Translations under genes and position numbers: made by a program
Notes under the pieces: model-generated
Told to the model about the DNA's origin: nothing
Seen by the model: the letters and a program-made list of their open reading frames with translations, nothing else
The model's database searches: none
NCBI RefSeq assembly: GCF_006438825.1
Contig: NZ_RCZP01000024.1
Coordinates: forward strand, 1-64,000
Length of the DNA stretch: 64,000 nucleotides
From: Muricoccus nepalensis
GTDB taxonomy: Bacteria > Pseudomonadota > Alphaproteobacteria > Acetobacterales > Acetobacteraceae
Reading direction: 5' to 3'
Part shown: positions 42,018-49,937 of the stretch, piece after piece
Numbering within the stretch: the first letter of the stretch is position 1
How the letters are laid out: every line of letters starts with the position of its first letter

Positions 42018-42338
42018 TCAGTCCCCGGAGGCCAGCTTCAGCCCCACCAGCCCCGCCAGGATCAGCGCCGCCGAGGCCAGCCGCAGCGGCGTCGCCGCCT
42101 CGCCCAGCACGGCGATGCCCACCAGGAAGGCGCCGAGCGCGCCGATCCCCGTCCAGATGGCGTAGGCGGTGCCGAGCGGCAGGCTGCGCATGGCCAACCC
42201 CAGCAGCCCGACGCTGGCGGCCATGCCGAGCACGGTCACGGCGGACCATCCCGGGCGCGAGAACCCCTCCGACGCCTTCATGCCGAAGGCCCAGACGATC
42301 TCGAGAAGCCCCGCGAGGATGAGGTAGACCCAGGCCAT
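42018..42338 (-). CDS. sugE: SMR-family guanidinium exporter Gdx/SugE
   Basis: 106 residues with four membrane helices. Glu-13, the coupling residue of SMR proteins, lies in AWVYLILAGLLEIVWAFGMK. The segment AYAIWTGIGALGAFLVGI matches SugE/Gdx rather than EmrE/QacE drug exporters. Gdx proteins export guanidinium in exchange for protons as antiparallel dimers. ATG 42338 is placed by this alignment; the in-frame start at 42386 adds leader sequence. A two-hairpin structure with ACGG loops lies 22 bases upstream, consistent with guanidine control. Confidence 0.9.
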   Translation of the reverse strand: MAWVYLILAGLLEIVWAFGMKASEGFSRPGWSAVTVLGMAASVGLLGLAMRSLPLGTAYAIWTGIGALGAFLVGIAVLGEAATPLRLASAALILAGLVGLKLASGD

Positions 42339-42359
42339 CGGCGTGCCCCCAGGGACGGG

Positions 42360-42408
42360 GCCGGCCCGTCCCGGCGGAAAGGCCACGAGCCCGGGGCCGT
42401 CCCCGGGC
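42360..42408 (-). promoter_or_regulatory. Candidate guanidine-II (mini-ykkC) riboswitch
   Basis: On the minus strand, hairpin one is GCCCGGGG-ACGG-CCCCGGGC, a perfect 8 bp stem capped by ACGG. After a 13-base linker, hairpin two is GCCGG-GACGGG-CCGGC, again with ACGG in the loop but with a G-G closing mismatch. Guanidine-II riboswitches are two such hairpins with ACGR loops before SMR genes. Position 22 bases before sugE suits translational control. The second hairpin departs from consensus, so this is a candidate only. Confidence 0.5.
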
Positions 42409-42461
42409 GGGAAAACCGCGCGGCTCAGGCCGCGCCGGAAACGCTCAGTCGCACTGAACGC

Positions 42462-42716
42462 TCAGTCGCACTCGCAGCCGGCCGTCGGGCCGGTGTCGGC
42501 GCGCACGACGTGGTGGTCGATCCATTCCGCCACCAGCCGCCGCGCCTCGGCGATCGTCGCCTCGGGGTGGTGGATGCGGTAGAGCGACGTGCAGGCCCCG
42601 AAGGCGCTGTAGTCGTTCGTCCCGACGTCGCGCAGCTCGCGATAGGCGGTCACCACGGCGCGCTCGCAATTGCGGGCGATGTAGCTGTAGTCCTGCCCCA
42701 TCGGGTCAAACCCCAT
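42462..42716 (-). CDS. Conserved hypothetical protein, 84 residues
   Basis: ATG 42716 or 42701 starts a product with DYSYIARNCERAVVTAYREL, then DVGTNDYSAFGACTSLYRIH, then HPEATIAEARRLVAEWIDHH. The conserved Cys, His and Tyr residues and amphipathic helices suggest a small folded soluble protein. It looks like a widespread alphaproteobacterial hypothetical, but no function is known. The 3' end is a tandem 17-base duplication that includes the stop codon. Confidence 0.7.
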   Translation of the reverse strand: MGFDPMGQDYSYIARNCERAVVTAYRELRDVGTNDYSAFGACTSLYRIHHPEATIAEARRLVAEWIDHHVVRADTGPTAGCECD

Positions 42717-42831
42717 CCCAGTTGCGCAGTTGTTGAGAATTACTCGCAACCGCTGGACGAGTTATAGCGACACCTGTATAGACGTTCAAGTGTGCCCTGC
42801 CCGGCGGCGGCGAAACCCCCGCCCGGCGGCC

Positions 42832-43773
42832 TCAGAACCCGGCCGCGACCGCCCGCCCCACCGCCGCCAGCGCCGCGTCCCGCCCCGCCGGCGCCGCCGG
42901 GGACTCGGTCAGGTAGGCCGCGACGAGCACCGGCGCCCGGCCCGGCGGCCAGACCACCGCCACGTCATTGCTCGTGCCGTGCCCGGCGGCGCCGGTCTTG
43001 TCCCCGCAGGCCCAGCCCGGGGGCAACCCCGCGCGGATTTTCGCGTCGCCCGTGCGGCTGCCGACCATCCACCCCACCAGCAAGTCCCGCATCGGGCCCG
43101 ACAAGACCTCCCCCACCAGCAGCCGCTCGAGGCTCAGCAGCATGGCCGCGGGCGTCGTGGTGTCCCGCGGGTCGCCCGGCCGCCCCTCGCCGAGCGCGGT
43201 CTCCCACCGGTCCAGCCGGAACCCCTCGTCCCCCCAGCCGCGCGCGGCCCGCGTCAGCCCCTCGGGCCCGCCGACGGAGGGCAGCAGGAGGTTGGCCGCG
43301 GGGTTGTCGCTCCAGACCATCGTCGCCTCGAGAAGCTCGCGGACCGACATTCCCTCGGGCCCGACCCGGCGCCCCGTCACCGGCGCGTGGTCCACGAGGT
43401 CCGCGGCCGCGATGGGCACCCGCCGGTCCAGCCCCTCCCGCCCCGCCTCCACCCTCTGCAGCACGGCGGCCGCGAGGAGGAGCTTGAAGGTGCTCGCGAC
43501 CGGGAACCGCTCCCCGCCGCGCCAGGCCGCCCGCGCGCCCGTGCCCGTGTCGAGCACGGCGACGCCGAGCCGCCCCCCGGCCTCCCGCTCGGCCGCCCGC
43601 ACCGCCGCCTCGAAGCCCCCTGCCGCTCCGGGCGCCGGCCCGGCCGCGACGCCCGCCGCCGCCAGCACCGCCCCGCCGAGCAGGCCCCGCCGTTGCAGCA
43701 CGGGCCGTTGCAACACGGGCCGTTGCAGGAGCGGCCGTCGCAGCCCCCGCCTCGGCGGCACCGGCACGCTCAC
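42832..43773 (-). CDS. bla: Class A beta-lactamase
   Basis: 313 residues from GTG 43773, overlapping the tartrate dehydrogenase stop as GTGA. Class A motifs: STFK (94-97, catalytic Ser), SDN (155-157), Glu-191 in RWETALGEGRPGD (Glu-166 of standard numbering), and KTG (259-261). The residue at standard position 170 is Gly instead of Asn, as in GES-type enzymes. The N-terminus has a Tat-like signal (QRRGLLGGAVLAAAGVAA) preceded by a repeated LLQRPVLQRP segment. It hydrolyses beta-lactams in the periplasm; spectrum cannot be read. It is probably an intrinsic chromosomal enzyme. Confidence 0.9.
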   Translation of the reverse strand: MSVPVPPRRGLRRPLLQRPVLQRPVLQRRGLLGGAVLAAAGVAAGPAPGAAGGFEAAVRAAEREAGGRLGVAVLDTGTGARAAWRGGERFPVASTFKLLLAAAVLQRVEAGREGLDRRVPIAAADLVDHAPVTGRRVGPEGMSVRELLEATMVWSDNPAANLLLPSVGGPEGLTRAARGWGDEGFRLDRWETALGEGRPGDPRDTTTPAAMLLSLERLLVGEVLSGPMRDLLVGWMVGSRTGDAKIRAGLPPGWACGDKTGAAGHGTSNDVAVVWPPGRAPVLVAAYLTESPAAPAGRDAALAAVGRAVAAGF

Positions 43774-44840
43774 CCCCGCGCCACCGCCTCGGCCAGCGCC
43801 TGCCCCACCTCGACCGTGCCCGCGTTCCCGCCGAGGTCGCGCGTGCGCGGCCCGCCCTCGGCCAGGAGGCTCTCGATCGCCGTGGTGATCGCCCCCGCCG
43901 CCTCGGCCTCGCCGAGGTGCTCGAGCATCAGCGCGCCCGACCAGATCTGCGCGATGGGGTTGGCGACCCCCTTGCCCGCGATGTCCGGCGCGCTGCCGTG
44001 CACCGGCTCGAACATCGAGGGGTGCGCGCGCTCGGGGTTGATGTTGGCGCTCGGCGCGATGCCGATCGAGCCCGCGACCGCCGGCCCCAGGTCCGACAGG
44101 ATGTCGCCGAAGAGGTTGGACCCCACCACCACGTCGAACCAGTCCGGGTGCTGCACGAAATGCGCGCAAAGGATGTCGATGTGGAACTGGTCCGTCGCGA
44201 CGCCCGGGTAGGCCTTCGCCATCTCCGCGAAGCGCTCGTCCCAGAAGGGCATGGTGAAGGTGATGCCGTTCGACTTCGTGGCCGAGGTCAGCTTCCGGCG
44301 CGGCCGCTTCATCGCCAGCTCGAAGGCGTACTTCATCACGCGGTCGCAGCCGTGGCGCGTGAAGACGCTCTCCTGGCTGACGAACTCGCGCGGCGTGCCG
44401 CGGAACATCCGCCCGCCCGAGGAGGAGTACTCCCCCTCCGTGTTCTCGCGCACGACGACGAAGTCGATGTCCTCCGGCCGCCGGTCGGCCAGCGGCGAGC
44501 GAACGCCGGGCATCAGCCGGCAGGGACGGAGCGAGATGTACTGGTCGAAGTCCCGCCGCATCGGGATCAGCAGGCCCCAGAGCGAGACGTGGTCCGGAAC
44601 CCCCGGCCAGCCCACCGCGCCGAGGAAGATGCTGTCCGCCCCGCGGAGTTGGTCCAGCCCGTCCTCCGGCATCATGCGGCCGGTCTTCTGGTAGAGCTCG
44701 CAGGACCAGTCGTAATGCGTCAGCTCCAGCTCGAAGCCGAAGCGGCGCCCGGCGGCCTCCAGCACGCGCAGCCCCTCCGGCGTGGTCTCCTTGCCGATGC
44801 CGTCGCCGGGAATGACCGCGATTCGGTGCCTGCGCGCCAT
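43770..44840 (-). CDS. ttuC: Tartrate dehydrogenase/decarboxylase
   Basis: 356 residues of the isocitrate/isopropylmalate dehydrogenase superfamily. IAVIPGDGIGKETTPEGLRV begins the fold. Motifs: LRPCRLMPGVRSPL, VVVRENTEGEYSSSGGRMF, and SNLFGDILSDLGPAVAGSIG with the metal-binding Asp residues, then HPSMFEPVHGSAPDIAGKG. The W-G-L-L-I-P segment before the arginine region fits TtuC, which oxidises (+)- or meso-tartrate and D-malate with NAD. The bla gene overlaps its stop by four bases, so the two are translationally coupled. Confidence 0.85.
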   Translation of the reverse strand: MARRHRIAVIPGDGIGKETTPEGLRVLEAAGRRFGFELELTHYDWSCELYQKTGRMMPEDGLDQLRGADSIFLGAVGWPGVPDHVSLWGLLIPMRRDFDQYISLRPCRLMPGVRSPLADRRPEDIDFVVVRENTEGEYSSSGGRMFRGTPREFVSQESVFTRHGCDRVMKYAFELAMKRPRRKLTSATKSNGITFTMPFWDERFAEMAKAYPGVATDQFHIDILCAHFVQHPDWFDVVVGSNLFGDILSDLGPAVAGSIGIAPSANINPERAHPSMFEPVHGSAPDIAGKGVANPIAQIWSGALMLEHLGEAEAAGAITTAIESLLAEGGPRTRDLGGNAGTVEVGQALAEAVARG

Positions 44841-44961
44841 GGGGCTTCCTCCGTGCTTGCCCCCGTGTCCTGCCCCCGGATGGGCCGTCCGGCAAGGCCT
44901 GGAGCAAACCCCGAACCGGCCACGTCACCGGAAGGAGCATTTTGCTCGCCTAAACAATGAG

Positions 44962-45005
44962 CTAGAGCAGTTGAAGTGAGCCAGGGCGAACGGAAGTTGC
45001 TCTAG
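44962..45005. repeat. Inverted repeat CTAGAGCA...TGCTCTAG
   Basis: Perfect 8 bp arms, extended by near-pairing GTTGAAG/CGGAAGT, at the end of the HWE kinase gene and overlapping its stop codon. Palindromes with TAGAGCA arms recur near gene ends in this part of the window (another TAGAGC at 24242), so it could be a REP-like unit or a weak terminator. Confidence 0.35.
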
Positions 45006-47017
45006 CGCCCGGCCAGCGACGCCTCCGGAAGCTCCACGCGCAGCGCCAGCCCCTCGGGGCGCCAGTCATGCACCATGCGCCCCCGGACCTGGCTCGCCAG
45101 GCTCCGCGCCGCGAGCGTGGTGCCGAAGCCGGTGCGCGTCGGCGGCCCCGCGACCGGCGGCCCGCCCGTCTCGGTCCAGTCCAGGCGGAACACCGCCTCC
45201 GCCCCCATCCCCTCCGTCACCGTGACGACCCGCAGCCGCCCCTCGGGCCGCGACAGCGCGCCGTACTTCACCGCGTTCGTCGCCTGCTCGTGCAGCGCGA
45301 GCGCCAGCGCGTTGGCGACGGCGTAGCCGATCGAGCGGTCCTCCCCCTCGATCGTCACGCGCCCCTTCCCGCCGTCGCCATAGGGCGCGAGCAGGGCCGA
45401 GAGCAGCCCGTGTACCGTGAGCGGCCGCGCCACCACCGGCGGCAGCGCCGGCGCGCCGCCCGCCACGGCGAGGCGCCCCCCCGCCGGCGCCCCCTCCGAA
45501 TGCACCAGCGGCACGGGGCCGAGCACCGCGTCCGGCCGCGCCAAGTCGTGCGCCAGCGCCAGCGCTCGCAGCCGCGCCTGCAGGCTGGCGGCGAAGGCCT
45601 CGGCGGCCGGGTCGCCGCGCGCGGTCAGCGCGGCCAAGCCGCCCGTGACCATGAAGATGTTCTTGATGCGGTGCGACAGCTCGCGCGCCAGCAGGTCGCG
45701 CGCCTCCTCGTCCCGCCGGCGCTCGCTGATGTCGAGGATGGAGCCGACGAAGCCCGCGAAGCGCCCCGCCCCGTCCTGCCGCGGCGCCGCCGCGTCGATC
45801 ATCCAGACGTAGCGCCCGTCCGCCGCGCGCAGCCGGTACTCCGTGCGGAAGGCACTGCCCGTCTCCATGGCGCGCGCCACCACCCCGGTCACCCCGGGCC
45901 GGTCCTCGGGGTGGACGGCGTCCAGCCAGCCGAAGCCGAGCCCCTCCCCCGGCGCCTGCCCCGTGAAGTCGTACCAGCGCCGGCTGAGATAGGTGCAGCG
46001 CCCGTCCGCCTCCATCACCCAGACCATGACGGGGGCGTGCTCCGCCATGGTGCGGAACATCGACTCGCTCTCCCGCAGCCGGGCCGCGGCGCGCCGCTCC
46101 TCCCTCGCCCGCAGCAGCCGCGCGACCGCGAGCGACACCTGCCCCGCCGCCAGGCCGAGATAGGTCCCGTAGTCCCCGGCGAGCGGCCGGTTCGGGTTCA
46201 GCCCCGCCACCAGCACCCCGGCCACCCGCCCGCCATCGGCCAGGGGCAGGACGAGCGCGCCCGGCACCTCCCGCGCCGCGCCCCCGCGCAGCACGGCCTC
46301 CAGCACCGCCTCCGGAACCCCGTCCCCCTCCGCGCCGTGGGAGGCCACGACGCGGGGCCCGCCCTCCTCCCGCAGGAGGACGCGCGCCCAGGGCAGGTCC
46401 CCCGGGTTCTCCGCCGCCAGGACCGCCAGCGCCGCGACGCAGGCGCCCGCCGCGCTCTCGGCGCCCGCCAGCGGCAGGGCCATGGCCCGCAGCGCGCCCA
46501 GGCGCCGCTCCGCCAGCACCCGCTCCGTCGCGTCCAGGACGACGCAGAGCACCCCGCCGGCCTCTCCCTCCTCGCGCACGGCGGAGGCGGCGATGTCGAG
46601 GACGGCCTCCGCCGGCGCGCCGTGGTGGTCGAGCAGGAGCGAAATCCTCTCGGCCGCCGCCTCCTCACCGCCGAGCACCCGCGCCGAGAGCGGGCCGAGC
46701 GCCTTCCAGAGAAGGGGCCATCCCTCCCGCGCCGGGCGCCCCGTGGCCAGCGCGTGGCCGGAGCCGATCAGCCGGGCGAGGGCGTCGTTGTGGAAGGCGA
46801 CCCGCTTCTTCCCCCAGAGAAGAAGCATCGGCACCGGCGAGGCGAGGACCATGCCGAGTGCGCCGCGCAGCGCCGCCGGCCAGGCGTCGGCGGGGCCGAG
46901 CGGGCAGGCGCCGGGCGCGAGTCCCGCGACCAGCGCGCCGGCCAAGCCGCCCCCCTGCGGGAATCCGGGCACGGCGGGCGGCGGCCCCCCGGTGCTGGGA
47001 GGATGGGAATGGGTCAA
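45002..47017 (-). CDS. HWE-family sensor histidine kinase with PAS and GAF domains
   Basis: 671 residues from TTG 47017. Order: a PAS-like domain at about 50-170 (MVLASPVPMLLLWGKKRVAF), a GAF-like domain at about 175-305, a PAS domain at about 315-435 (FRTMAEHAPVMVWVMEADGR, then WYDFTGQAPGEGLGFGWLDA), and the HWE kinase core. The phospho-acceptor is His-449 in LARELSHRIKNIFMV. The ATPase half retains ALHEQATNAVKYGALS. No membrane spans, so it is a cytoplasmic sensor, perhaps of redox, light or a ligand. No response regulator lies beside it. RBS is weak and the start uncertain. Confidence 0.85.
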   Translation of the reverse strand: MTHSHPPSTGGPPPAVPGFPQGGGLAGALVAGLAPGACPLGPADAWPAALRGALGMVLASPVPMLLLWGKKRVAFHNDALARLIGSGHALATGRPAREGWPLLWKALGPLSARVLGGEEAAAERISLLLDHHGAPAEAVLDIAASAVREEGEAGGVLCVVLDATERVLAERRLGALRAMALPLAGAESAAGACVAALAVLAAENPGDLPWARVLLREEGGPRVVASHGAEGDGVPEAVLEAVLRGGAAREVPGALVLPLADGGRVAGVLVAGLNPNRPLAGDYGTYLGLAAGQVSLAVARLLRAREERRAAARLRESESMFRTMAEHAPVMVWVMEADGRCTYLSRRWYDFTGQAPGEGLGFGWLDAVHPEDRPGVTGVVARAMETGSAFRTEYRLRAADGRYVWMIDAAAPRQDGAGRFAGFVGSILDISERRRDEEARDLLARELSHRIKNIFMVTGGLAALTARGDPAAEAFAASLQARLRALALAHDLARPDAVLGPVPLVHSEGAPAGGRLAVAGGAPALPPVVARPLTVHGLLSALLAPYGDGGKGRVTIEGEDRSIGYAVANALALALHEQATNAVKYGALSRPEGRLRVVTVTEGMGAEAVFRLDWTETGGPPVAGPPTRTGFGTTLAARSLASQVRGRMVHDWRPEGLALRVELPEASLAGR

Positions 47018-47180
47018 GGCGCGCCGCTCGTCACTGGCTGGGAACTCCGCTCCGAGCGGGGAGCCTTCCCTCCGCCACTCACGAAATTGTGTTTAGCGGC
47101 GATGTATTGACAAGAGGTTTACGGACCAGCCTGACCTTTCCGATCGTTTTCGTTCCATTCATGCAACATAATGGTTGGTT

Positions 47181-48125
47181 TCAGACAAGGAACCGCGCCC
47201 GCACCGCCTCCGCCACCCGCCCGCTCTCGTCCAGCGGCGCGCGCGGCGGCGCCGCCGGGTAGCGGTCCAGCGGGACCACCTGCCCCGCCCCCTCCAGCGC
47301 GGCGAGGAGCGCCCGGTGCCGCGGCGCGCCCGGCAGTTCCCCCGCCACGAAGACCGGCGCCGCCGTCGCCAGCGCCTCCGACAGCATCGAGACCGAATCG
47401 GCCGTCACCACCACCCGGTCCGCCTGGGCCAGGAATCCGGCATAGGGGTTCGGCCCCGCCTCCCCCCAGCGGTGCAGCACGCCCGGCACGCCCGAGAGCC
47501 GCGCCGCCAGCGCCGCCCCCGCCGCCTCCCCCGTCCGGCGGCTCGTCGTCGCCAGCACGCTGCCGGCGCCGGGCAGCACGCGGTCGAGCACGGCGAGGGC
47601 CGCCGCCGGGTCCATCCCCGCCGACCGCACGGGGCCGCCGAGCAGCAGCGCGACCCGCGGCCCCGGCAGCGCGCCCAGCGACGCCCATTCCTCCCGCGCC
47701 CGCGCCAGCGCCGCCGGCGACACGCGGTGGGTGGCGCCGAGGACTGGCATCACGTTGGCCGCGGGCCGCGCGCCGTCATGCCGCCCGATCACCAGCAGGT
47801 CGAAATCCGCGGCCCCCACGCCCGGCCGCATGCAGTGCACCGTCCGAGCCCCCCGCCGCCGCAGCCAGCGCGAGACCGGCGCCGCGCGCCGCCCGGCCGA
47901 GATCACCAGCCGCGGCCAGGGCGGCGTCAGGGCCGCCCGCACCGCCGCCGAGAGCCCGGCCAGGCTCGGCCAGGCCAGCGGCAGCGCGGCCAGCGGCCCC
48001 CATTCCAGCGGCACCACCCGGAAGGGCACGTCCAGCCGCTCGGCGATGCCCTGCGCCTGCGCCGCCGTGCCCGCCCGCGGGTCCGCCAGCACCCAGACGC
48101 CGCCCGCCTCCCCCGCCCCGCTCAT
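47181..48125 (-). CDS. ELM1/GtrOC1-type (DUF1022) protein
   Basis: 314 residues from ATG 48125. The family start is visible: VWVLADPRAGTAAQAQGIAE. Further family pieces are PRLVISAGRRAAPVSRWLRR, VALLLGGP and VVVTADSVSMLSEALATAAP, which fit the GT-B-like fold of the mitochondrial fission ELM1 family. Bacterial members are thought to act like glycosyltransferases in envelope biosynthesis, but activity is unproven. Divergent from pyrE, with a hairpin (GCGAAGC/GCTTCGC, 48165-48184) between. Confidence 0.8.
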   Translation of the reverse strand: MSGAGEAGGVWVLADPRAGTAAQAQGIAERLDVPFRVVPLEWGPLAALPLAWPSLAGLSAAVRAALTPPWPRLVISAGRRAAPVSRWLRRRGARTVHCMRPGVGAADFDLLVIGRHDGARPAANVMPVLGATHRVSPAALARAREEWASLGALPGPRVALLLGGPVRSAGMDPAAALAVLDRVLPGAGSVLATTSRRTGEAAGAALAARLSGVPGVLHRWGEAGPNPYAGFLAQADRVVVTADSVSMLSEALATAAPVFVAGELPGAPRHRALLAALEGAGQVVPLDRYPAAPPRAPLDESGRVAEAVRARFLV

Positions 48126-48284
48126 CCGCGCGCCGCGGCCGGCCGCGCAACGCCACCCAGCCTTGCGAAGCCGCCCCGCTTCGCGAAGCCGCATGGACGC
48201 GGCACCGCCACCCCGCTAGGGAACGGCCGCTTGGTCCCCCCCCTCCTGGTCCCCCGGGGGCCGGTGCCGCGAGGGAGAAGATCC

Positions 48285-49010
48285 ATGGCCATCCAGCACG
48301 CCTCCGAGTGGGACCGCGACGCGGCCCTCACCACCGCCCGCATCCTGCTCGAGATCAAGGCGGTGAACTTCCGGCCGGAGGAGCCCTACACCTTCACCTC
48401 GGGTTGGAAGAGCCCCGTCTACATCGACTGCCGCCGCATCATCTACTTTCCCCGCGCCCGCAAGACCATCTGCGACCTGGCCGCCGAGAAGATCGGCCGC
48501 CACATCGGCTACGAGACGATCGAGGCGGTGGTCGGCGGCGAGACCGCGGGCATCCCCTTCGCCGCCTGGATCGCCGACCGGATGATGGCGCCCATGGCCT
48601 ATGTCCGGAAGAAGCCGAAGGGCTTCGGCCGCAACGCCCAGATCGAGGGCGACGTGCCCGAGGGCAAGCGCACCCTGCTGGTCGAGGACCTGACGACCGA
48701 CGGCGGCTCGAAGATCCGCTTCGCCCAGGTGCTGCGCGACGCCGGCGCGAAGTGCGACGACACCTTCGTCGTCTTCTTCTACGGCGTCTTCCCCGGCGCC
48801 TTCGACACGATGAAGGCGATGAACCTCAACCTGCTCCACCTCTGCACCTGGTGGGACGTGCTCGAGGTCTGCCGCGAGCGGCCCTACTTTGCCGAGCCCG
48901 CGCTGCGCGAGGTGCGCCGATTCCTCGAGAACCCGATGGACTGGTCGCGCTCCCACGGCGGCATCGGCAGCGCCGAGGAGGCGCTCGCCAAGGGCATCAC
49001 CGCGGCCTGA
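48285..49010 (+). CDS. pyrE: Orotate phosphoribosyltransferase
   Basis: 241 residues from ATG 48285 behind GAGGGAGAAG. FTSGWKSPVYIDCRRII is the orotate-binding N-terminus, and the PRPP motif is LLVEDLTTDGGSK with its preceding hydrophobic strand. VVGGETAGIPFAAWIADRM is the conserved middle. It transfers ribose-5-phosphate from PRPP to orotate, giving OMP in pyrimidine synthesis. The length and the extended C-terminus match alphaproteobacterial PyrE. It converges with the secreted-protein gene at 49060. Confidence 0.95.
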   Translation: MAIQHASEWDRDAALTTARILLEIKAVNFRPEEPYTFTSGWKSPVYIDCRRIIYFPRARKTICDLAAEKIGRHIGYETIEAVVGGETAGIPFAAWIADRMMAPMAYVRKKPKGFGRNAQIEGDVPEGKRTLLVEDLTTDGGSKIRFAQVLRDAGAKCDDTFVVFFYGVFPGAFDTMKAMNLNLLHLCTWWDVLEVCRERPYFAEPALREVRRFLENPMDWSRSHGGIGSAEEALAKGITAA

Positions 49011-49059
49011 GGCGAGGCCGGGCGGCGCCGACCGGTCCCCCGGCCGGCGCCCCGCCCCC

Positions 49060-49713
49060 TCAGCGCGCCGGGCGCGCGGCCGGTGCCCCGCCCGGGTCCC
49101 CGGCCGGCGGCTGGGTCGGCATCTGCATCTCCTGGAAGCCCGCCGGCACCCGGAACCGCGCCGGGTCCTGCGCGCCGTAGCGCACCTCCGTCGCCTCCAG
49201 CCGCGAGACCCCGCTCCCGTCCGGCAGGGGCGAGGCCGCGCGCAGCATCACCCCGTCCTCCGTCACGCAGATCGTGCTCGTCCCCTGCGGCACGGCCACG
49301 TCCCACTCGGTGCAGGACTGCCCGGCCACCTGCGCCGTGCCCTTGCGGGTGAAGCGGGCGTCGGGCGGCGCGTCCTGCGACATGGCCGCCGCCGCGTTGG
49401 CCGGCAGCGCCAGCACCACGCGCTGCGGCTCCATCACCATGACCGCCGAGTTCGCGCCGCGGTCGATCAGCATCCAGCCCATCCCGCCCGGCGGGTCCAC
49501 GCGCTGCTTCCCCTCCGTCACCGACCAGGCCATCCGCATCTCCTGCGGCGGCATCGCCTGCCCGTTCGCCCCCTGGGCGGGCATCCCCACCAGCCGGTAG
49601 GTGACCGCGACGTCCTTCGTCGGCCGCAGGTTGGCGGGGGCGCCCTGGGCCAGGGCGGCGCCCGGCAGCGCGGGCAGGGCGAGGATGGAGGCGGCGAGGA
49701 GGATCTTCAGCAT
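49060..49713 (-). CDS. Secreted hypothetical protein
   Basis: ATG at 49713 gives 217 residues with a Sec signal (LKILLAASILALPALPGAAL then AQG). The mature part looks like a beta-rich periplasmic or outer-membrane protein: VAVTYRLVGMPAQGANGQAM, MRMAWSVTEGKQRVDPPGGM, VAGQSCTEWDVAVPQGTSTI and a single cysteine pair (Cys in QSCTEW and TICVTE) that could be a disulphide. The layout recalls DUF4412-type proteins. No enzymatic motif. Confidence 0.75.
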   Translation of the reverse strand: MLKILLAASILALPALPGAALAQGAPANLRPTKDVAVTYRLVGMPAQGANGQAMPPQEMRMAWSVTEGKQRVDPPGGMGWMLIDRGANSAVMVMEPQRVVLALPANAAAAMSQDAPPDARFTRKGTAQVAGQSCTEWDVAVPQGTSTICVTEDGVMLRAASPLPDGSGVSRLEATEVRYGAQDPARFRVPAGFQEMQMPTQPPAGDPGGAPAARPAR

Positions 49714-49889
49714 GGGGGCGTCCCGGATGGTTCGGCCGCATCTGCGGCCCCGCGCCGCGCCCCGCCACCCGCCCGGCCCGCACGATCGGGAGAGCCGCGC
49801 CCGACACCCCTTCTTGCGGCGCGGGAACGGCTCAGGTAACGAGGGCCAAGACCTTGAAAAACAATGTGAACCATCGACACATCGCGACC

Positions 49890-49903
49890 TGAACAGATGT
49901 TCA
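49890..49903. promoter_or_regulatory. Palindrome upstream of mntH
   Basis: TGAACA-GA-TGTTCA is a perfect 6 bp palindrome 34 bases before the chosen mntH start, within an A+T-rich leader. Manganese transporters are usually repressed by MntR or Mur/Fur proteins at dyads in this position; the regulator here is not known. Confidence 0.45.
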
Positions 49904-49937
49904 TGCGTCGCCCCGGCGGCGCGAAGAAGGGATGACA

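Noticed and set aside
42018-42338. EmrE/QacE multidrug exporter
   Set aside because: The AYAIWTGIGALG segment and the possible guanidine leader fit the Gdx/SugE subgroup better.
42832-44940. A 702-residue frame joining beta-lactamase to an upstream segment
   Set aside because: The first 390 residues are a shadow of tartrate dehydrogenase. The GTG at 43773, in a GTGA overlap, is the supported start.
45068-47110. A 680-residue + strand frame opposite the HWE kinase
   Set aside because: His/Arg/Pro-rich antisense shadow without motifs or a ribosome site.
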